A DNA stretch of 64,000 nucleotides, from positions 39,022 to 103,021 of the forward strand of contig NZ_JAUSST010000010.1 of the NCBI RefSeq assembly GCF_030812415.1, read 5' to 3'. A model generated the notes under the pieces. It did not search any database. It had not been told where the DNA came from and worked only from the letters and a program-made list of their open reading frames with translations. Every line of letters starts with the position of its first letter. Position 1 is the first letter of the stretch. The DNA is from Paenibacillus harenae. GTDB lineage: Bacteria; Bacillota; Bacilli; Paenibacillales; Paenibacillaceae. The position numbers were made by a program, and so were the translations under genes. Positions 58,393 through 64,000 of this stretch are shown here, piece by piece.

Positions 58393-59370
58393 TTAGCCCT
58401 CCTGTAGGTTTACCAATAGTTGCTCAAATGCGAGCTGAGGCGTAACGTTCGCTCGCATACGCTTGCTCGCTTCAAGCGTATGCTCAATGCAGGACACCCA
58501 GCCTGCAAATGATCGATCAAAAGCATGCTTGCCTATCCAATCCAACTGATCTATAAAAACGATATTCCCTTGCCTTCCGGCTTGGAACTGTATCAAATCT
58601 TTAAACCATATTACAAACATCGACAGCAGCAATTGCGTATGTTCTGCCAGTTCTGTCTTAAATAATTGCTGCTGGGCAGTGATCATCGCCGCGGTGAATC
58701 GGGTCGAACTCTCCTTGCCTAATTGTATCACTAGATTTCTTATTTCTGCAAACTGATTCTGCTGGAGAAATTGCCTAGCTCCGTCCAATCCGGAGCTCAT
58801 CTGAACGGCCGTCCTCGCTAGAAGAGCAGACGCGCCTTCCGCAACGAGCGCTTCCAGCATCGATTCCGGCGACATCGGGAGAAAAGGCACCCATTGCGTC
58901 CTCGAACGGATGGTAGGCAATACAGCTTGTCCATTGTCGGTTATCAAAATAGCGACAACGGGTGACACGGGCTCCTCCAGAAATTTAAGCAAGCTGTTAG
59001 CCGCTGCTTGCGTCATCTTGTCAGCCTGCTCGACCATATAGATCTTCCACTTCGTACCGCTGTTCCGATACGACATATCGCGCTGAAGCTCTCGAATCTG
59101 GTCGATCTTGATCGATTGCCCATCAGGCGCGACCGTAATCAAGTCCGTCTGATTGCCATGCTCGAACTTACGGCATTCCAGGCATACGCCGCATGCATCG
59201 TCTCCGCCTGCCGTGCAGAACAGCGCTTTGGCGAAGGCTCGAGCCATTGCCAAACGTCCCGTGCCGGACGGCCCGTGGAATAAGTACGCATGCGATATTT
59301 TGCCGCTCCCTAAGGCATGCTTTAGAATACGCAGCGCTTTCCATTGGTCGCTCAATTGTTCAAGACTCAT
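58393..59370 (-). CDS. holB: DNA polymerase III delta-prime subunit
   Basis: About 325 residues. AAA+ fold with SHAYLFHGPSGTGRLAMARAFAKALFC; the Walker A has Arg (GTGR) rather than Gly-Lys-Thr, as expected for delta-prime, which does not bind ATP. A zinc module follows (DDACGVCLECRKFEHGNQTDL) and the sensor region QAAANSLLKFLEEP. Clamp-loader part. ATG 59370 (MSLEQLSDQ) has AAGGA at suitable distance; ATG 59376 is possible. Confidence 0.94.
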   Translation of the reverse strand: MSLEQLSDQWKALRILKHALGSGKISHAYLFHGPSGTGRLAMARAFAKALFCTAGGDDACGVCLECRKFEHGNQTDLITVAPDGQSIKIDQIRELQRDMSYRNSGTKWKIYMVEQADKMTQAAANSLLKFLEEPVSPVVAILITDNGQAVLPTIRSRTQWVPFLPMSPESMLEALVAEGASALLARTAVQMSSGLDGARQFLQQNQFAEIRNLVIQLGKESSTRFTAAMITAQQQLFKTELAEHTQLLLSMFVIWFKDLIQFQAGRQGNIVFIDQLDWIGKHAFDRSFAGWVSCIEHTLEASKRMRANVTPQLAFEQLLVNLQEG

Positions 59371-59390
59371 AACCATTCCTTACCTTTCTA

Positions 59391-59834
59391 TCAGAACAAC
59401 AGGTTAATCAGCATGCCGCGAATCTCGCCGATCTTGCTCAGTAGATCAATTCGTCCCTGCTCGCTGTCGAGCAGCTCCTCCGCCATCGCGATGAGCGTAT
59501 CATCGATCTCGTCGAGAAGCTTATAGCGCTTCACGCGTCCTCTGCGATCAAACCCCTTAATCTCTTTCAACACAACGCCGCGTCTGACCGTATCCTCCAA
59601 AAACTGCTTCACCATCTGGCGGTACAGCTTCAACTCGCGCACCGTCATCAGCTTAGCGAGACGCTCGCCTTGGCGATGAATGTCCTGCAGCTTCTGCTGC
59701 AACTGCTCCTGCGTGCGCTGGTCGTCCTGCTGCACCATCACATCGGCGAAGCTCTTAGACTGCGCCGGCTTGGAAGCCTGATCGCCATTCGTACGATTCT
59801 GTCCGACTGGCCGGAATCCATGATCTATCTTCAT
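59391..59834 (-). CDS. yaaR: YaaR family protein (DUF327)
   Basis: 147 residues, charged and helical: RTQEQLQQKLQDIHRQGERLAKLMTVRELKLYRQMVKQFLEDTVRRGVVLKEIKGFDRRGRVKRYKLLDEIDDTLIAMAEELL. This is the complete YaaR family pattern. Function unknown; always near holB and darA. 17 bases separate it from darA and 20 from holB, so one operon. Confidence 0.92.
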   Translation of the reverse strand: MKIDHGFRPVGQNRTNGDQASKPAQSKSFADVMVQQDDQRTQEQLQQKLQDIHRQGERLAKLMTVRELKLYRQMVKQFLEDTVRRGVVLKEIKGFDRRGRVKRYKLLDEIDDTLIAMAEELLDSEQGRIDLLSKIGEIRGMLINLLF

Positions 59835-59850
59835 CGTTTACCACGCCCAA

Positions 59851-60180
59851 TCAGAAATGTTCGAACCGCTCGACCGGGATCACGAATACGGCAGCGCCGC
59901 CAACCTGCACCTCAACAGGGAATGGGATATAAGAATCCGTTGAGCCGCCCATAGGCGATACCGGCGTAACCAACTGGTCGCGCACCTTGCAGTTCGAGCT
60001 AATGACCTGAAGCACCTCATGCACGCGCTCGTCTTCTATCCCGATCATGAACGTCGTATTGCCCGCTCTCAAGAATCCGCCCGTACTTGCCAGCTTTGTC
60101 GCTCTAAAGCCTTCACGTACAAGAGCATTAGACAATCGGTTACTGTCCTTATCCTGAATAACCGCAATCACTAATTTCAT
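59851..60180 (-). CDS. darA: Cyclic di-AMP receptor DarA (PstA/YaaQ)
   Basis: 109 residues, PII-like: MKLVIAVIQDKDSNRLSNALVREGFRATKLASTGGFLRAGNTTFMIGIEDERV, then a C-terminal VQVGGAAVFVIPVERFEHF. The TKLASTGGFLRAGN segment is the c-di-AMP binding region of the family. Same operon as tmk and yaaR. Confidence 0.96.
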   Translation of the reverse strand: MKLVIAVIQDKDSNRLSNALVREGFRATKLASTGGFLRAGNTTFMIGIEDERVHEVLQVISSNCKVRDQLVTPVSPMGGSTDSYIPFPVEVQVGGAAVFVIPVERFEHF

Positions 60181-60236
60181 CCTTATTCCCCCTTGATTAC
60201 TATTAGATTACGTTATTTCATTCCTGCCCAATATTC

Positions 60237-60893
60237 TTAATGTTTGACATCGGTTGCAAAAAATCCTTCAAAACGACGATCAACGACATCCAAAACGTCG
60301 ATAAATACAGCTTCCGGCGATTGATCGGCATTCACTCGCACGATCCGTTCCGGATACTTCCGCAACAGCTGCAAGTATCCTTCGCGTACGCGTTCATGGA
60401 AGGCCTGCTTCTCGAGATCGAGCCGGTTCACTTCCCTCTCGGCCGACTGCGCAATGCGCGCTAGACCTACCTCCGGCGAAATATCCATGAATACCGTCAA
60501 TTGCGGCATGAGCTCTTGAATCGCGAAGCGGTTAATGTCCCATACCTCATCCATGCCCAGCCCCCGTGCATAACCCTGATAAGCGAGACTGCTGTCAACG
60601 AAACGGTCGCAAATGACGGCCTTTCCTGCTTCAAGCGCTGGCAGTACCTTCTCCACCAAATGCTGACGACGGGATGCCGCGTAGAGCAGCGCCTCCGTTC
60701 TTGCGTCCATAGCCGTATTATTCCGGTCCAAAATAACGGTACGAATCTGCTCGGCAATCGGAATGCCGCCGGGCTCGCGCGTAATGACGACTTCCTTCCC
60801 TCTTTGGAGCATGGTATGCGCCAGTTGCTCAATCAGTGTCGTTTTGCCGGCGCCTTCGCCGCCTTCTATTGTAATGAATACACCTTGTTTCAA
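60237..60893 (-). CDS. tmk: Thymidylate kinase
   Basis: 218 residues. P-loop FITIEGGEGAGKTTLIEQLA, DRX motif VICDRFVDSSLAYQGYARGLG, and LID region VGLARIAQSAEREVNRLDLEKQAFHERVREGY. It makes dTDP. TTG 60893 is the likely start (AGGAGAAG upstream, 2-residue leader before the family start); a longer upstream start adds basic residues unlike the family. Confidence 0.95.
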   Translation of the reverse strand: MKQGVFITIEGGEGAGKTTLIEQLAHTMLQRGKEVVITREPGGIPIAEQIRTVILDRNNTAMDARTEALLYAASRRQHLVEKVLPALEAGKAVICDRFVDSSLAYQGYARGLGMDEVWDINRFAIQELMPQLTVFMDISPEVGLARIAQSAEREVNRLDLEKQAFHERVREGYLQLLRKYPERIVRVNADQSPEAVFIDVLDVVDRRFEGFFATDVKH

Positions 60894-60999
60894 TCTAAGG
60901 CTTCTCCTAACCATTAAGTAATATCGTCTGTATAGCTAGCGGCAGCATCGTCCGCTTCCTTCCATTCTAACAAAGCGTACCAGCCAGTACAATGAACTT

Positions 61000-62526
61000 T
61001 TACTTATATACCTCTATTGTATGCATACCCGGGTCAATCGCCCCTTGAAACTTGGCTCCCGTTGCCGCCAATCGAGCAATTTGTTCAATAATGCGGCTTG
61101 TCAGTTTCTCACCCGGATACACGACTGGAATGCCTGGAGGATACGGAATCACCATCTCTGCAGCCGTACAGTTCTCCGCTTCGCTTAGCGGAACACGTGA
61201 TTGCTGTTGATTCTTTAATAATGTCTTTGCAAAAGAAATCGGTAACGAAATCCGCTCATCCACTCCAGATGACAGCTCCATGCCGGCGGGCTGACGCTTG
61301 TACGACCTCGCTATGGCCGTACCGGCGACATTAGCCTCGAGTGCTTTACACTGCTTAGAGATGGCTGCTATAGCCTCTTTGAGCCTGTTCGTATGATCCC
61401 CGGATATGTGAATGCCGAAAATAAGCACGACATGCCTCGGATCGGCCATCTCTGCCCAGCATCCATGCTGCTCCAACTGCTTTTGCAGCTCATAGCCTGA
61501 CAAGGTGCCGCTGCGATCATACAGGACGATTCTAAGCGGATCTACGTAGCTAAGATGAACATTGTCCAGCTGCGCTTCCAACACGCTGATTGGAGCGCCG
61601 TGCTCGTTGAACCAGCGGCGGAACGATGCAGCTTGATCCAGCGCCCCATCGAATAAGGATGTGCCGAAACGATCAATCATTGCTCGGGAAATATCGAGCG
61701 ACGATAAAATCGGAAACGATGGGCTGGAGCTCTGAATCATCGCCAGCGACTGCCTTAATGCTTGTCTTGGCATATGTTCTCCTTGCACATGAAGCATTGC
61801 CCCCATTGTAAAGGCGGGGAGCGTCTTATGCGTGGATTGTACAACGGCATCAGCGCCTGCAGCGATTGCCGAGGAAGGCAGATCTGGATGCAGCCCATAA
61901 TGCGCTCCATGGGCCTCATCTACCAGTAACAGTTTATCGTAGCGATGTATGATGTCTGCATAAGTCCTCAAATCCACACCCATGCCGTAATAGTTCGGAT
62001 TGGTGAGAAACACGGCCTTGGCTTCAGGGTACTGTTGCAGCGCCTGTTCAATATCGTTGAGCGAAGGTATGACCGCTAATGCGGAATGTCGCTCATATAG
62101 CGGCGTCAGGAAGATAGCCGACGCTCCGGCAAGCTTCAGCCCGTTAATAACCGACTTATGTACATTGCGCTGGACAATGATTTGATCACCGGGATCGCAA
62201 ATGGCAAGCAGCAGCGCTATATTGCCCGATGTGCTTCCGCCTACGAGGAAGAAAGTTTCTTCAGAGCCGAAGCAACTTGCCGCCAACTGCTGCGCTTCTT
62301 TAATTGAGCCCTCGGGATGATGCAGATCATCGGTAGAGGCTAGCTCCGTCACATCCAGCTTCATTATCTGATGAAAATAGGACATGTATGATTGATCAGT
62401 CTCGGCCATTTGGCCCAGTGCAGCTATGGCATGACCGCCTCGATGACCCGGCACATGAAGACTAACCGGGTCTGTATTCGCATGCTTGATTAGCGTTTCA
62501 AATAATGGCGCAAAAAAAGGCTTCAT
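61000..62526 (-). CDS. Orn/Lys/Arg decarboxylase family protein (YaaO/SpeA-like)
   Basis: 508 residues. PLP-dependent fold: LHVPGHRGG, ELASTDDLHHPEGSIKEAQQLAA, VDEAHGAHYGLH, and STHKTLPAFTMGAML with the PLP lysine at Lys234; the C-terminal domain ends YPPGIPVVYPGEKLT. In B. subtilis the paralogues are SpeA (arginine decarboxylase) and YaaO. The sequence does not decide the substrate. ATG 62526 has GGAAAGGA upstream. It lies between gin and tmk as yaaO does. Confidence 0.9.
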   Translation of the reverse strand: MKPFFAPLFETLIKHANTDPVSLHVPGHRGGHAIAALGQMAETDQSYMSYFHQIMKLDVTELASTDDLHHPEGSIKEAQQLAASCFGSEETFFLVGGSTSGNIALLLAICDPGDQIIVQRNVHKSVINGLKLAGASAIFLTPLYERHSALAVIPSLNDIEQALQQYPEAKAVFLTNPNYYGMGVDLRTYADIIHRYDKLLLVDEAHGAHYGLHPDLPSSAIAAGADAVVQSTHKTLPAFTMGAMLHVQGEHMPRQALRQSLAMIQSSSPSFPILSSLDISRAMIDRFGTSLFDGALDQAASFRRWFNEHGAPISVLEAQLDNVHLSYVDPLRIVLYDRSGTLSGYELQKQLEQHGCWAEMADPRHVVLIFGIHISGDHTNRLKEAIAAISKQCKALEANVAGTAIARSYKRQPAGMELSSGVDERISLPISFAKTLLKNQQQSRVPLSEAENCTAAEMVIPYPPGIPVVYPGEKLTSRIIEQIARLAATGAKFQGAIDPGMHTIEVYK

Positions 62527-62604
62527 TATAATAAGACAATCCTTTCCTACCAACTATACGGAGCAAGCTTGCTCTGTAAGCTCTATTGTAACTTAACGGG
62601 ACGC

Positions 62605-62641
62605 AAAAAAAAGAGCAACTCTCTATAGCAAGAGGCTGCTC
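62605..62641 (-). terminator. Terminator of gin
   Basis: Minus-strand GAGCA-CCTCT / AGAG-TTGCTC stem starting at the stop codon, followed by eight T. Confidence 0.8.
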
Positions 62642-62831
62642 AAGCATTTTTCTCAATGAAAATTTGCTTCATCTGATGGATGAAGAAGGGATACTTCGCA
62701 TCCTTCACATCCGTTCTTACCATTTCGTTCTCGCAATCGGTGCAAATAAATTCAGATACGATTCGGATGCCTTCGCCCTCGGCCTTATGTTGACCGCAAA
62801 TAATGCAATGAAGCTCGCGATTATCGTTCAT
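62640..62831 (-). CDS. csfB: Anti-sigma-G factor Gin (CsfB)
   Basis: 63 residues with two CxxC pairs: LHCIICGQHKAEGEG and FICTDCENEMVRTD, then KYPFFIHQMKQIF. Gin binds zinc and blocks sigma G (and sigma E) before engulfment ends. It occupies the csfB locus near the first rRNA operon, as in Bacillus. The terminator overlaps its stop codon. Confidence 0.92.
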   Translation of the reverse strand: MNDNRELHCIICGQHKAEGEGIRIVSEFICTDCENEMVRTDVKDAKYPFFIHQMKQIFIEKNA

Positions 62832-63066
62832 TTTAATCCCCGCTTTCTGATGCCTGCCTATATAGCTATTATTATGCCATTTAATCTATCTTTTTATACT
62901 TGTTTCATAGCCCATTTCAAATATTTATATATCGTATGCGCCCACTCCGCAGATGGTTCCGCCATAACACCCAAAAAATTGTTTATTGGCTCCTCTCCAT
63001 ATACGGGTGCAATTAACCGATATACATAACGAGAATGTATGATTCGCATCGAAAGGACGTTCGTAT

Positions 63067-63597
63067 ATGCGCCAATCGCTAATCGATCAACAGAACGCTA
63101 CGATTTATCAGTATATGCTCATTAAACGTCAGGTAATACGACCCGAGCTCATTATGAGCCACCTTCTTATTTCCGGTATTTTGCTCGCTTTCCAAATGCT
63201 CATGTACCAAATGGACGGTCTGTTCTCTTGGCTGTTCGGCTTTGCAGTCGTTCAACTCCTGCACATCCTTATTATGCTGCTTACGTTCATCAAAGTAGAG
63301 GAGGCTGCCGATCGCAAATGGATATGGAGAATCAATCCGCCATGGATTGGATTTAAACCTGCAAGCGATATTTCGCTGCTAGTTTATAGGCGAGTTCATC
63401 GTCAAATGTTCTGGCTCGGCCTCTGCATCATCGGCCTCCTATATCCATGGATTACAGAGTCCCTCATGATTAGCATCGTGTGCTGGCATTTATGGCTGCT
63501 TATACCAAGACTTTTGATATCCTTCAGTCTCCGCAAGCAACGAAAGGACGGCGTCGTAAGAATCGAGTCCAAGGAAGCATCGTATTACCACCGTTAG
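63067..63597 (+). CDS. Membrane protein of unknown function
   Basis: 176 residues. AAAGGACG precedes the ATG. A soluble N-terminal ~27 residues lead into hydrophobic segments LIMSHLLISGILLAFQMLMY, FSWLFGFAVVQLLHILIMLLTFI, and, after a polar loop (NPPWIGFKP), MFWLGLCIIGLLYPWI and LMISIVCWHLWLLIPRLLISF; the tail is basic. Four helices are likely. It is read opposite to gin and the rRNA genes. I do not recognise the family. Confidence 0.7.
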   Translation: MRQSLIDQQNATIYQYMLIKRQVIRPELIMSHLLISGILLAFQMLMYQMDGLFSWLFGFAVVQLLHILIMLLTFIKVEEAADRKWIWRINPPWIGFKPASDISLLVYRRVHRQMFWLGLCIIGLLYPWITESLMISIVCWHLWLLIPRLLISFSLRKQRKDGVVRIESKEASYYHR

Positions 63598-63682
63598 CTT
63601 CTGTTGAGGGACACCGTTTCCCTCTCTCCCTCATCCCCATTTGGCGGCACCTTCATAACGTTCGTTAGATGCTCAGAACAAC

Positions 63683-63714
63683 AAAAAACCTACCGCATCT
63701 ACATGCGGTAGGTT
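63683..63714 (-). terminator. Terminator of the rRNA operon
   Basis: Perfect 12-bp minus-strand stem AACCTACCGCAT / ATGCGGTAGGTT with a 4-base loop, then six T, directly after 5S rRNA. Confidence 0.93.
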
Positions 63715-63720
63715 CCTCGT

Positions 63721-63837
63721 GCTTGGCGACGTCCTACTCTCCCAGGACCCTGCGGTCCAAGTACCATTGGCGCTGGAGGGCTTAACGGTCGTGTTCGGTA
63801 TGGGAACGCGTGGTTCCCCTCCGCCATCGCCACCAAA
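63721..63837 (-). rRNA. rrf: 5S ribosomal RNA
   Basis: Minus strand begins TTTGGTGGCGATGGCGG and ends GAGAGTAGGACGTCGCCAAGC. The conserved internal CCCATACCGAACACG and GGACCGCAGGGTCC helix are visible. Length about 117 nt fits. A spacer of about 100 bases without tRNA separates it from 23S. Confidence 0.96.
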
Positions 63838-63936
63838 CGGCTCAAAGCGTTTGCGCCTTGAAAACTGGATACGAAAGATTGTCTTGCCGAACTTTAGCTG
63901 TTGCTTACAGGTTGTATGGACCGTATAAGCGTTTTA

Positions 63937-64000
63937 GGATAAGCCCTCGACCGATTAGTATTCGTCAGCTACACACATTGCTGTGCTTCCACCCCGAACC
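63937..64000 (-). rRNA. rrl: 23S ribosomal RNA, 3' end (partial)
   Basis: The minus strand contains GAATACTAATCGGTCGAGGGCTT, the conserved 3' end of 23S rRNA. The gene continues beyond the right edge. The exact 3' end may differ by a few bases. Confidence 0.92.

Noticed and set aside
63838..63936. tRNA gene in the 23S-5S spacer
   Set aside because: Spacer is only about 100 bases and no cloverleaf or GTTCGA-type T-loop is present.
1..64000. CRISPR array, prophage or complete insertion sequence
   Set aside because: No regularly spaced identical repeats, phage structural genes or transposase frames were found.

Overview
The window comes from a Gram-positive, spore-forming bacterium of the Paenibacillaceae (Paenibacillus/Cohnella-like). 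The main evidence is the right half: a 3' 23S rRNA end and a 5S rRNA gene, followed, all read leftwards, by the conserved Firmicutes cluster next to the chromosome origin: gin (csfB), an Orn/Lys/Arg decarboxylase, tmk, darA, yaaR, holB, ricT, yabA, a NPPY methyltransferase, rsmI, [abrB, opposite strand], an HD phosphohydrolase, tatD, yabE, rnmV, rsmA, yabG, veg, sspF, ispE, purR, ridA, spoVG, glmU, rplY, pth, fin, mfd and a PrsA-like foldase. The same path resumes on the left with spoVT and a SpoVB/YabM-type flippase cut by the window edge. Base composition is moderately GC-rich, TTG and GTG starts are common, and rho-independent terminators are plentiful.

Layout: 1-1246, yabM (partial). 1953-11222, an alpha-1,6-mannan utilisation cassette: a GntR/LacI-type regulator, then an operon of GH125 exo-mannosidase, two sugar ABC permeases, a binding lipoprotein and a secreted 1089-residue GH76 endo-mannanase carrying CBM6 and FIMAH modules. 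11445-11987, spoVT. 12256-14844, a cobalt/nickel ECF importer (CbiM, PDGLE protein, fused CbiQ-CbiO). 15105-17889, two tandem secreted paralogues with RCC1-like repeats and a C-terminal copper-amine-oxidase-N/stalk domain. 17959-21286, a VanRS/PhoPR-like two-component pair plus a small unknown protein. 21454-27892, a second carbohydrate ABC importer with its own YesM/YesN-type sensor and regulator. 28117-29202, a ribbon-helix-helix protein with an SPFH (slipin) membrane protein. 29745-30451, a MerR regulator with a thioredoxin. 30667-35473, the urea importer urtABCDE. 36059-64000, the conserved core up to the rRNA operon.

How it works together: secreted GH76 would cut alpha-1,6-mannan, the neighbouring ABC system would import the oligosaccharides, and cytosolic GH125 would trim them to mannose. 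Neither sugar importer in the window encodes an ATPase, so both probably borrow a shared MsmX-type ATPase. The urea importer has good GlnR/TnrA-type sites at its promoter, linking it to nitrogen limitation. In the core, regulatory DNA can be read directly: tandem Spo0A boxes just downstream of the abrB promoter, a second group of Spo0A boxes before the HD-hydrolase gene, a sigma-H-type spoVG promoter, a sigma-G-type sspF promoter, candidate PurBoxes before purR, and two consensus promoters before veg. Two notable departures from the usual order are the roughly 24-kb accessory block between prsA and spoVT (plus the 10-kb mannan cassette between spoVT and yabM) and the absence of prs between glmU and rplY. 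I found no CRISPR array, prophage, complete insertion sequence or tRNA.
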